This document shows, piece by piece, positions 25,604-33,517 of a DNA stretch of 64,000 bases. Position numbers and translations under genes: made by a program. The DNA is taken from assembly GCA_020720045.1 (NCBI GenBank), contig DYPH01000007.1:1-64000 (forward strand). The letters are read 5' to 3'. Source of the stretch: Sorangium cellulosum (GTDB taxonomy: Bacteria; Myxococcota_A; Polyangia; Polyangiales; Polyangiaceae). The notes beneath the pieces are model-generated. The model was given only the letters and a program-made list of their open reading frames with translations. It was not told the origin of the DNA and searched no databases. Every line of letters starts with the position of its first letter. Position 1 is the stretch's first letter.

Positions 25604-26514
25604 CCTCCCCGACCCCTATGGACGCCCCCGCCGCGACTGGAATCGCCGGAAAGCTTAAGGCTTACGGTGATTTGGTTGCATTCTCCCACACGATTTTCGC
25701 CATGCCCTTCGCCGGGAGCGCCGTCATCATGGCGCTCCGCGAGAAGCACGTGCCGCTCACCATCGCCCGCGGCGTTGCGATGCTGGTCTGCATGGTCGCC
25801 GCTCGGACGGCGGCGATGGCCTTCAATCGCTGGGCCGACCGCGACATCGACGCCGACAATCCGCGAACGAAGCTCCGCCCCATCCAGGCGGGGCGCGTAA
25901 AGCCGAACGAAGCCTTCGCGCTTGTCGTGCTCTCATCGGCCATTTTTCTCGGAGCGGCGTCGACGCTCGGCTTCTGGCCGGCGGTGCTCTCGTTGCCGGT
26001 TCTCGGGGTACTTCTCGGATATTCCTATGCAAAACGTTTCACACCCTGGGCGCATGCCTGGCTCGGTGTGGCACTCGCACTTGCGCCTGGTGGTGCGTGG
26101 CTCGGTATGGGGGCCGAACCAAACGCTGGGATTATTACATTGATGGTCGGCGTCGTGACGTGGCTCTTCGGCTTTGACGTCCTCTATTCTCTTCAGGATG
26201 AAGCCTTTGATCGTGCGCGCGGACTGCGCTCGGTCCCCGCACGCTTCGGGACGAAGGGGGCGCTCTGGCTCTCGGGGATCGCCCACATGATCACGGCGGC
26301 GTGCTTCCTCGGGACGGGAGTCCTCCTCCATCGCGGGCCGGCCTTTTTCGTCGGCGCGATCGGCGCGACCGCCTGCCTCGCCTACGAACATTGGCTCGTC
26401 GGACCGGGCCGGCTCGACAAGATCGACAAGGCTTTTTTCGATATGAATGCCTACGTCGGCGTCGCATTCTTTAGCTGCACCCTCGCGGACCACTTCCTCA
26501 CGAAGGCGGTTTGA
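25600..26514 (+). CDS. mqnP: UbiA-family prenyltransferase (MqnP type)
   Basis: This 304-residue integral membrane protein of the UbiA family has about eight to nine hydrophobic helices. The two Asp-rich prenyl-diphosphate motifs are NRWADRDIDADNPRT (near 77) and DEAFDRARG (near 201), and YSLQDE precedes the second. In the futalosine route MqnP prenylates 1,4-dihydroxy-6-naphthoate, consistent with its place at the end of this operon. The ATG overlaps the deaminase stop. The gene ends 7 bp from a convergent gene, so the operon must end here. Confidence 0.9.
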   Translation: MTSPTPMDAPAATGIAGKLKAYGDLVAFSHTIFAMPFAGSAVIMALREKHVPLTIARGVAMLVCMVAARTAAMAFNRWADRDIDADNPRTKLRPIQAGRVKPNEAFALVVLSSAIFLGAASTLGFWPAVLSLPVLGVLLGYSYAKRFTPWAHAWLGVALALAPGGAWLGMGAEPNAGIITLMVGVVTWLFGFDVLYSLQDEAFDRARGLRSVPARFGTKGALWLSGIAHMITAACFLGTGVLLHRGPAFFVGAIGATACLAYEHWLVGPGRLDKIDKAFFDMNAYVGVAFFSCTLADHFLTKAV

Positions 26515-26521
26515 TTCGTGT

Positions 26522-26962
26522 CTAGCGGAGGTCAGGAAAACGCACGTCGCCGGGCACCCCCAGGCCGACGGGGCCGAAGCCGGTGCCGCGGAGCGGGTTG
26601 TGCCAGAGGACCTTCCCTTCGAGACTTACACAGAATACCTCGCCGGAACCGCCAAAGATCAAACGCTCGGCGACGAGGAGCACGTTGTCCGGCGCGATAC
26701 TCGCCGGGTTCTTGACTCGCTGGTGAACAATTCCCGTTCGTGCATTTACAAACAGGACATGATCGGCGTTCGCGTAGATCACAGATCCGTGGTGAAGCAG
26801 GAAACGACCAGAAAATGCCCCATCATCGCGGCTCCAGAGCACCGCCCCCGTTTCCGGGGAGAGGGCGTGGAGGTTCCGGTGCACCGTGACGATGATTGGA
26901 TGGGCTTCCGCATCGCGGTACGGGGATCGGGAGGGCGGGGCGTTCTCGTTCTCCAGGGCCAT
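26522..26962 (-). CDS. Small PQQ-like beta-propeller repeat protein
   Basis: The 146-residue product contains strands typical of PQQ/WD40-like repeats: ALSPETGAVLWSRDDG, VLFVNARTG and VFCVSLEGKVLWHNP. Only about two to three blades are present, far fewer than the seven or eight of a complete propeller, so it may be a fragment of a larger ancestral protein or a small stand-alone domain. No signal peptide is seen. It is divergent from the lipoprotein at 27019 with 56 bp between starts. Function unknown. Confidence 0.7.
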   Translation of the reverse strand: MALENENAPPSRSPYRDAEAHPIIVTVHRNLHALSPETGAVLWSRDDGAFSGRFLLHHGSVIYANADHVLFVNARTGIVHQRVKNPASIAPDNVLLVAERLIFGGSGEVFCVSLEGKVLWHNPLRGTGFGPVGLGVPGDVRFPDLR

Positions 26963-27018
26963 CGGGCCGGTCTACCAGGTCTGTTGTCCCCTTCAGGCAC
27001 GTAGTAGGGTCCCGAACA

Positions 27019-28380
27019 ATGCTCGTCTGTTCGCCGAAATGGCTCGGTTCTTCGATCGCGGTTTTGCTTGCAGGATACATGGTTGTAGCCTGCAAGGAGA
27101 AGAAGGACGAGAAGCCCGACGCCGCCCCGAAAGAGACCAACCCGACAGTCCTCGCCTTGCTCGGCGTCGACAGCGGCGTGAAGCAGGAGCGCGACGCAGG
27201 TTCTGAAAAAGACGCAGGAATTGGAGCAGCCGCCGTCGTGGCAACGGTCGCTGAGACCGACGCGAAATGCCCGCTCGTGTACGGCCCCGTCGAAGTTGCC
27301 GTCCGCGGGCCGGGCGCCCTCGTCGTTCACGGACTCGATCGCACCGACATCCTCGTCCACGAGGCGGGCGAGCCGCGGATGGTGCCAATTCTCCACGGGC
27401 CAAAAGCAAAAGCCGAGGCGCCTCGGGCGTTTGTCAGTGTGAGCTACCCCCCGTGCGCGGCGGCTGGCGAGGACGTCTACTGCGCGGCACCGGGCGGAAA
27501 TCTCCAGCGACGCACGACGGGGCAGCCGGGAACATTTTTGGTTTCCGACGAACACTTGAAGGGTACACGCTTTTCCGCAGCGCCGCTCGGCGCAGGCTCC
27601 GTCGTCGCTTGGCTCGAACAGCATCGCTCCGCCGAAGGGGCGAACGTGCAGCAAGCCTGGGTTCGCTACGGAGACGGGCCGCTTACCCGCCTCTCGGAAG
27701 ACGGCGCAGGGGCGACCTCGATCTCGCTGATTTCCGTGCCCGGCGGTGGCGACGCCAAGGGGAAGGAGAGCAAGAAAGTCCTTGCGGTATACATCGATTC
27801 GCGAACGTCGATGACGCCGGTCCACGGACGCTGGCTCTCAGACGACCGCGGCCGGCTCGTTCTCGGGAAGGACGAAGTCGTATTTGTAGGGAGTCCACCG
27901 GAACGAAATACAGCCATTGTTGCGGCGGCGCTTACCGGCGCGAAACCGGGTGAGCGTCGTGGTTTTGCGCTCCTGCCGATTTCGAAAGATGTGAGCAATT
28001 TTGGGCTCGGGGTTGTCCCCGTTCTCGACCCGCCAAAGGTAGATTCGGTCCCGATTTGGTCCGACTATCCGAACGGGCTGGATCCTGCACCAATCGCGGT
28101 TGCCACCGCGACCGATGCAAAAGCCGAAAATGTGTATCTTGCACGTGTTCGCCCGGAGACTGCCGCGTCTGATTCTCCCCGCGTCCTCGAACTCGCTTCC
28201 CTCGATCGAACGGGCGTGGTCACCTCACTCGGCCTCCTCGACCGCGGCCACCCCATCGATGACCTCGCCATCGCGACCGAACAGGTGAAGGACACGACGT
28301 TTGTAAGCGTGCTCTACGGGGACGCCACCCACGGCTTCTTCCAGAGAAGGGCCTGCAAGAACCGCCCGGCAGCCAAGTAA
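27019..28380 (+). CDS. Secreted lipoprotein of unknown function
   Basis: About 453 residues begin with a lipoprotein signal (hydrophobic 11-24, lipobox VVAC, C25) followed by KEKKDEKPD and an acidic/Lys-rich tether. The body has repeated hydrophobic beta strands such as FVSVSYPPCAAAGEDVYC and SVVAWLEQHRSAEGANVQQA, which hints at a propeller, but no named family is evident. Cysteines near 89, 150, 157 and at the C-terminus suggest disulfides. Inside the signal-peptide codons lies a perfect 8-bp inverted repeat CTTGCAGG/CCTGCAAG (27067-27096). The gene is followed after 63 bp by a methyltransferase. Confidence 0.75.
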   Translation: MLVCSPKWLGSSIAVLLAGYMVVACKEKKDEKPDAAPKETNPTVLALLGVDSGVKQERDAGSEKDAGIGAAAVVATVAETDAKCPLVYGPVEVAVRGPGALVVHGLDRTDILVHEAGEPRMVPILHGPKAKAEAPRAFVSVSYPPCAAAGEDVYCAAPGGNLQRRTTGQPGTFLVSDEHLKGTRFSAAPLGAGSVVAWLEQHRSAEGANVQQAWVRYGDGPLTRLSEDGAGATSISLISVPGGGDAKGKESKKVLAVYIDSRTSMTPVHGRWLSDDRGRLVLGKDEVVFVGSPPERNTAIVAAALTGAKPGERRGFALLPISKDVSNFGLGVVPVLDPPKVDSVPIWSDYPNGLDPAPIAVATATDAKAENVYLARVRPETAASDSPRVLELASLDRTGVVTSLGLLDRGHPIDDLAIATEQVKDTTFVSVLYGDATHGFFQRRACKNRPAAK

Positions 28381-28443
28381 ATTCCGAGGAAACCGCGACC
28401 GCAGATGGTGCAGGCGCTCGCCGGCCGTGGTAGCCGAAGCGCC

Positions 28444-29175
28444 ATGAGCGAGGACCTTTCCGCCACGCGCGCCTACTACGACGATTTCGCCCAGGGCTAC
28501 GAAGACCGCCGCCGGCCGAACGACCCCCACGGCTACCACGCGCTCCTCGACGACCTCGAAATCGAGCTCGTCGAGCGCTACGGCCGCGGCAAGCGCGTCC
28601 TCGAAGCGGGCTGTGGGACTGGTCTAATTCTTGAGAAAATTCGAGGCTTTGCCTCGGAGGCAAAGGGGATTGACCTGTCGCCGGGTATGCTCACCAAGGC
28701 CCGCGCACGGGGCCTCGACGTCGTCGAAGGGAGCGTTACCAACCTCCCCTACGCGGACGCCTCTTTCGATGTCACAGTGAGCTTTAAGGTGCTCGCCCAT
28801 GTCCCAGACATTGGCAAAGCGCTCGCCGAAATGGTGCGTGTCACTGTACCGGGAGGGGTCGTCTTGGCGGAGTTTTACAATCCGCTTTCCCTTCGTGCGC
28901 TCGCCAAGAAATACGGCCCCGCCGGCAAAATCTCAGCGTCTCAGACGGAAGCCGCCGTCTACACGCGCTTTGATGCCCCCTGGGAACTACCAAAGATTCT
29001 TCCGCCGAATGTGAAGATTGAAGGCGCACGCGGTGTGCGTATTGTCACCCCAGCGGCGCAGGCGATGGGGATCCCGCTCGTCGGTACCTTCTTGAAGAAG
29101 GCCGAGCGGCGCCTCGCAGACACCAAGGCCTCGATTTTCGGCGGTTTCTACGTGGCGATCTTGCGCAAGGGCTGA
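28444..29175 (+). CDS. Class I SAM-dependent methyltransferase
   Basis: The 243-residue protein carries the Methyltransf_11 pattern: motif I RVLEAGCGTGLILEKI, an acidic end to strand 2 in GIDLSPGMLTKAR, motif post-I VEGSVTNLPYADASFDV, and VRVTVPGGVVLAEFYNP. The N-terminal YYDDFAQGYEDRR resembles UbiE-like and other small-molecule methyltransferases. Substrate is unknown. ATG 28444 is chosen; an upstream GTG/ATG at 28405 would add 13 unlikely residues. It lies between a lipoprotein and a secreted protease on the same strand with short gaps. Confidence 0.87.
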   Translation: MSEDLSATRAYYDDFAQGYEDRRRPNDPHGYHALLDDLEIELVERYGRGKRVLEAGCGTGLILEKIRGFASEAKGIDLSPGMLTKARARGLDVVEGSVTNLPYADASFDVTVSFKVLAHVPDIGKALAEMVRVTVPGGVVLAEFYNPLSLRALAKKYGPAGKISASQTEAAVYTRFDAPWELPKILPPNVKIEGARGVRIVTPAAQAMGIPLVGTFLKKAERRLADTKASIFGGFYVAILRKG

Positions 29176-29238
29176 GCCTCTCGAAAATCGGCGCGCCGAG
29201 GCGGCGGGAATGCCGCGGCCGGCGGAAAGAAGGCTAGA

Positions 29239-32200
29239 GTGCGCCGCTGCATGCGTACCTTCCTCCGCGCGTCGAAATACGTCGTTCTTTTTGGGGCTTT
29301 TGGCATTTCGAGCTGGCTCGCGCTGAGGATGCGCGGTGACGGCCTCTGGAACGGCCTCCAGACGGCAAATGCCGCGAATACCAAGGCGGCAGAGCCCTAC
29401 GACCTCAAGCAGGTCAAGGTCGCCCACGAGGTTCTGAAGACCATCAAGGATCGCTACGTCGATCCGAAGCGCGTCCGGCCTCGGGAAATGCTGCTTTCCG
29501 CCCTCGACTTCGTCCAGCGCGACGTCGCCCAGGTGATCGTCACCCACGAGGAAAACGCGCCGACGGTCAAAGTCCGCGTCGATACGCAAGAGCGCGAATT
29601 CCGTGTTGATAACGTCCTCGGCCCCTGGGACGTCGAGGCGCGACTGCGGGAGATCTTCGCGTTCGTCCAGGATGGGCTCCGTGGGACCGAGGTCGACCTC
29701 CGCGAGGTCGAATACGCCGCCTGCAACGGCATGCTTCACACGCTCGATCCGCACAGCGTGCTCCTCTCGCCGGACGCTTACAAAGAGATGAGCACGTCGA
29801 CGAGCGGCCAGTTTGGCGGGCTCGGCATCGTTATTTCGATCCGCGACGGCCAGCTCACCGTGATGAATCCCATGCCGGGCACACCGGCGGGGCGCGCCGG
29901 CATCAAGAAATACGACCGCATCACGATGATCGACAACGAGTCGACGCTCAATATGGGCTTGAGCGAGGCGGTCAATCATCTTCGTGCCGTTCCCGGGACC
30001 AAAGTCAAAATCATGATCCATCGCGACGGCGATGGTGGTTGGCAGGGATCCAAGCCCTTCGAACTCGTTCGCGAGGTGATCAAGGTTCAGTCGGTGGAGC
30101 ACAAGCTCCTCGACGGAAACGTCGGTTATGTTCGTTTGAAGCAGTTCACGGCAACGACAACTTCCGACATGGAAGCGGCGCTCGCCGATATGAAGCGTGG
30201 TGGCGACCTGAAAGGGCTCGTGCTCGACCTTCGCGGAAATCCCGGAGGTCTCCTCGACCAGGCGGCCAAAGTTGTCGACAAGTTCGTCGAAAAGGGGCCG
30301 ATTGTCGCGACGGTAGGAAATCCGAGCGAAGGTCGCGAAGAGAAGACCGCGAAGGTCGAAGGGACCGAGCCGAATTACCCGATTGTGTTGCTCGTTTCGG
30401 GGAACTCGGCTTCCGCAAGTGAGATCGTCGCTGGCGCCCTCAAGAATCACGATCGCGCCGTGATCGTTGGCGAGACGACCTTCGGCAAGGGGAGCGTCCA
30501 GCTTATCTTTTCGGAATTCCCCGATAAAGCGGCGCTTAAGCTCACCATCGCCCAGTATTTGACGGAGCCCGGCGACATCTCCATTCAGGGGACCGGCGTC
30601 ACCCCGGACATCGAGCTCGATCCGATGACCGCCGATACCCAGGAGATGGACCTGTCTGTCGACACGGGCGGCATCCGCGAGCGCGACCTGTCGCGGAGCT
30701 TGCAGAATGCACGTATTCGCGAGGGGCAGAAGCCGCTGGAGATGGTGCGCTACAGCCTTACCTCGAAGGAGCGCCAGGACTTGCGCGAGCGCGGCGGGGA
30801 CCCCGACGACGGCGTCGCTCTCGACTTTCCGATTCGCTTCGCGCGCGATCTCGCCTCCAAGATTCCGATGGGGACGCGGTCCGACCAGCTCCGCGCCGCG
30901 AAGCCGATTGTCGAAAAGGTGCGTGCGGAGGAAGTCGCGAAGGTTGGGGCCGAGCTCGGAAAGCTTGGCATCGATTGGGCCGACGCACCGGCCGACGCCG
31001 CAGCGGCGCCGGTCCCCGTGGAGGTGAAGCTCGAAACCGACGCGGCGAACAACGAAGTCGCCGCCGGCGAGCCGCTCGTTCTCAAAGCGACCATCACCAA
31101 CAAGGGGGCGGTTCCGCTCTTCCGCGTGAGTGGCGTCACGAAGAGCGACAATGCCTATTTCGAGAACAAAGAACTCGTCATTGGTAAGCTTGAACCGGGC
31201 AAGAGCAAGACCGTTTCCATTCCGCTCGGTTACTGCGAAACGCAGGGGTACAAAGCCGGGTCTTCCCAGCCGCTGCCGAAGGACGCGCCCCGCGTCTGCC
31301 ACCTCCCGAAGGATATGGTCTCCCGCGCCGACTGGATCTCCGTCGCCTTCGACGAGGCGAAGGGGCGCATCAAGGGGGATTCCCGGGTTCAGATCACTGT
31401 AAAGGGTCAGGATCGCCCGCAATTCGCCTACACCTATCAGCTCGCCGAAGAGAAGAAGGGGAACGGCGACGGCAAGCCGCAACCGGGGGAAACCTTCGCG
31501 ATGTACCTCGTCGTGAAGAACGTCGGCAAAGGGAAGGCGACGGCCGGTCAGGCGAGCGTTCGAAATCTCTCCGGGGACGGGCTCCTCCTTCACGAAGGCC
31601 GCTTTGATGTCGCGCTGAATCCTGGCGAATCGAAGAAGCTGAAGTTTACGTTTGATATTAACAAGCCGCCGGCGGGCGACGACGAAGTGAAGCTCGAATT
31701 GACGCTCGCCGATCGCGACCTCCGCGAGACCGTCGTCGAAAAGGTTCGGATGCCGATTTCGGCACCTATCGCCGTCGCGAGTGGGGGCGGCTCCAAGAAG
31801 GCGGGCGGCGCAGGCGCGACGCTTCTTGAGGCACCGGAGGCGGGGGCGCGCAGTTTTGCACGTCTCCCCAGCGGCACCGCAGCGACGGTCCTCGGGACCG
31901 CCGGCGAGTTTACGAAGCTTGCTCTCGGCGACGGTCGCTTTGCCTTCGCCAAGACGGCCGAGCTTGAGGCCGGAGGCGCACCAACCCCGACGGTCGCCTT
32001 TGACGACGTCTTCGGTCACAGCCCGCCGTCGATCGAGATCGCCGCACCGCCCCTCGCTGTCCGTGACAGCCACTTCCTCTTGAAGGGGAGTGCCGAGGAT
32101 ACGGCGCGGATCCTCGACGGCTACATCTTCGTCGGCTCCAAGAAGGTTTTCTACCAATCGAATCGGAACGGCGCGAATCCGAAGAAAATGGACTTCTCGG

Positions 32201-32373
32201 CCGATCTCCCCCTGCGACCCGGCATCAACGTGATCACCGTCATCGCCCGCGAAACGCCCGATACCATTGGGCGAAAGGTCTTTGTCGTTCGCCGTGATGC
32301 GCCCGATGGGACGCCAATGGCGACGCCGAAGAACGAAGAAGATCTCGGCGAAACCGGCGGCGACGACGACTGA
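29239..32373 (+). CDS. Large C-terminal processing peptidase (S41) with extra C-terminal domains
   Basis: The 1044-residue protein starts at GTG 29239, 5 nt after AGAAGG (ATG 29251 is possible). A single N-terminal hydrophobic segment (about 12-33) anchors or exports it. A PDZ domain (about 190-275, SGQFGGLGIVISIRDGQLTV split) precedes the S41 core. The Ser-Lys dyad is S392 in NSASASE and K417 in FGKGSVQ, with the 25-residue spacing of Prc/CtpA. Beyond about 600 are beta-sandwich, CARDB-like segments (LKATITNKGAVPLFRVSG and LVVKNVGKGKA), an SH3-like segment near 855-910, and a final beta domain with RPGINVITVIARET. The core is clear; the extra domains suggest cell-surface binding. Confidence 0.9.
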   Translation: MRRCMRTFLRASKYVVLFGAFGISSWLALRMRGDGLWNGLQTANAANTKAAEPYDLKQVKVAHEVLKTIKDRYVDPKRVRPREMLLSALDFVQRDVAQVIVTHEENAPTVKVRVDTQEREFRVDNVLGPWDVEARLREIFAFVQDGLRGTEVDLREVEYAACNGMLHTLDPHSVLLSPDAYKEMSTSTSGQFGGLGIVISIRDGQLTVMNPMPGTPAGRAGIKKYDRITMIDNESTLNMGLSEAVNHLRAVPGTKVKIMIHRDGDGGWQGSKPFELVREVIKVQSVEHKLLDGNVGYVRLKQFTATTTSDMEAALADMKRGGDLKGLVLDLRGNPGGLLDQAAKVVDKFVEKGPIVATVGNPSEGREEKTAKVEGTEPNYPIVLLVSGNSASASEIVAGALKNHDRAVIVGETTFGKGSVQLIFSEFPDKAALKLTIAQYLTEPGDISIQGTGVTPDIELDPMTADTQEMDLSVDTGGIRERDLSRSLQNARIREGQKPLEMVRYSLTSKERQDLRERGGDPDDGVALDFPIRFARDLASKIPMGTRSDQLRAAKPIVEKVRAEEVAKVGAELGKLGIDWADAPADAAAAPVPVEVKLETDAANNEVAAGEPLVLKATITNKGAVPLFRVSGVTKSDNAYFENKELVIGKLEPGKSKTVSIPLGYCETQGYKAGSSQPLPKDAPRVCHLPKDMVSRADWISVAFDEAKGRIKGDSRVQITVKGQDRPQFAYTYQLAEEKKGNGDGKPQPGETFAMYLVVKNVGKGKATAGQASVRNLSGDGLLLHEGRFDVALNPGESKKLKFTFDINKPPAGDDEVKLELTLADRDLRETVVEKVRMPISAPIAVASGGGSKKAGGAGATLLEAPEAGARSFARLPSGTAATVLGTAGEFTKLALGDGRFAFAKTAELEAGGAPTPTVAFDDVFGHSPPSIEIAAPPLAVRDSHFLLKGSAEDTARILDGYIFVGSKKVFYQSNRNGANPKKMDFSADLPLRPGINVITVIARETPDTIGRKVFVVRRDAPDGTPMATPKNEEDLGETGGDDD

Positions 32374-32402
32374 GACCCCTCTTTCTTTCGCCAAGAATCT
32401 CC

Positions 32403-33131
32403 ATGAGACTTCACGTCAACATCGACCATGTCGCCACGCTCCGAAACGCGCGCGGAACGACCTACCCAGACCCGGTGCTCGCCGCGGAAGCCTGCCTCCG
32501 CGCCGGCGCCCATGGCATTACCGCCCACCTCCGTGAGGATCGCCGCCACATCCGCGATGCCGACGTATTCGCGCTCCACGGGCTTCTCCGTCGTACCGGC
32601 CATCTCTTCAACTTGGAGATGGCGGCAACGGAAGAAATGCGCGGAATCGCTCTGGAAGTACGACCCGAGTGCGTGACGCTCGTCCCCGAGCGTCGGGAAG
32701 AGCGCACGACCGAGGGGGGCCTTGATGCGCGCGGGCAGGCGTCGATGCTCGGCCCGTACGTGAAATCCCTGCAAGATGCAGGGATTAAGGTCAGCCTCTT
32801 CGTCGCAGCCGATCGAGATCAATTGCAGATCTCAAAGACGTTGGGCTGTGAACAGGTCGAACTTCATACCGGTGAGTACGCCCACGCGTTCGGTACGCCG
32901 GCGGCGGCGACCGAGCTTGCCCGCCTCGCGGAAGGGGCCCGGTTCGCCCACGAAATTGGGCTTGAGGTTGCGGCTGGGCACGGCCTCACGCTTGCCAACG
33001 TGCCGGATCTCGTCAAGATTTCGGAGATCGTGGAACTGAACATCGGCCACGCAATGATCGGCGATGCCATCTTCCTCGGCATCGAAGGGGCGACGAAGGC
33101 GATGCTTGCTGCGCTTGGCGTCGCGGCGTGA
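32403..33131 (+). CDS. pdxJ: Pyridoxine 5'-phosphate synthase PdxJ
   Basis: PdxJ condenses 1-deoxyxylulose 5-phosphate with 3-amino-2-oxopropyl phosphate to make pyridoxine 5'-phosphate, the last ring-forming step of the DXP-dependent vitamin B6 route. The 242-residue TIM barrel shows HVNIDHVATLRNARGT, AGAHGITAHLREDRRHI, PECVTLVPERREE, VELHTGEYA and VAAGHGLTLANV. ATG 32403 lies 29 bp after the protease gene. The stop overlaps the acpS start (GTGA), the pdxJ-acpS order common in Proteobacteria. A 10-bp perfect inverted repeat falls within the coding sequence at 32764. Confidence 0.95.
   Translation: MRLHVNIDHVATLRNARGTTYPDPVLAAEACLRAGAHGITAHLREDRRHIRDADVFALHGLLRRTGHLFNLEMAATEEMRGIALEVRPECVTLVPERREERTTEGGLDARGQASMLGPYVKSLQDAGIKVSLFVAADRDQLQISKTLGCEQVELHTGEYAHAFGTPAAATELARLAEGARFAHEIGLEVAAGHGLTLANVPDLVKISEIVELNIGHAMIGDAIFLGIEGATKAMLAALGVAA
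32764..32786. repeat. Perfect 10-bp inverted repeat inside pdxJ
   Basis: AATCCCTGCA and TGCAGGGATT flank AGA. It contains TGCAAGATGCA, one of eleven matches to TGYATNYTGCA in the window. There is no T-tract, so it is not a terminator. Confidence 0.6.
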
Positions 33132-33517
33132 TCGTCGGCGTTGGCATCGACGTTTGTTCGATTGAGCGCGTCGAAGGAATTTTGGCCCGCACCGGGGAGC
33201 GATTCCTCGCACGGATCCTTTCCCCGCGGGAGCGCGAGTCGATCGCGGGACGCAAGGACCTGGCTACCGCCGTCGCCGCCCGCTTCGCCGCGAAGGAGGC
33301 GTACTCGAAGTGCCTCGATGGCGCGCGCGGAGTACCGTGGCATTCCGTAGAAATTCTCAATGCGCCGAGTGGTCGTCCTGAGCTGCTTCTTCACGGGGAA
33401 GCGCTCGATCGCGTTCACGCATTCGGCGGAAATTATTGGCATATCTCGATGAGTCACGACGCGAAAATTGCGATCGCCACGGTCATCGTTGAGTTACGCC
33501 CCGCGAAAGAACCGTGA
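33128..33517 (+). CDS. acpS: Holo-[acyl-carrier-protein] synthase AcpS
   Basis: The 129-residue AcpS transfers 4'-phosphopantetheine from CoA to acyl carrier protein. The family signatures are VGVGIDVCSIERVEGIL with the magnesium-binding Asp, RFAAKEAYSKCLD with the catalytic Lys-Glu, and WHISMSHD near the end. Length is typical. GTG 33128 overlaps the pdxJ stop and its stop overlaps the nnr start, so pdxJ-acpS-nnr are translationally coupled. Confidence 0.94.
   Translation: MIVGVGIDVCSIERVEGILARTGERFLARILSPRERESIAGRKDLATAVAARFAAKEAYSKCLDGARGVPWHSVEILNAPSGRPELLLHGEALDRVHAFGGNYWHISMSHDAKIAIATVIVELRPAKEP

Noticed and set aside
28987-32394. 1135-residue minus-strand open frame opposite the S41 protease
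   Set aside because: It mirrors the protease codons on the other strand, with no recognisable domain or ribosome site.
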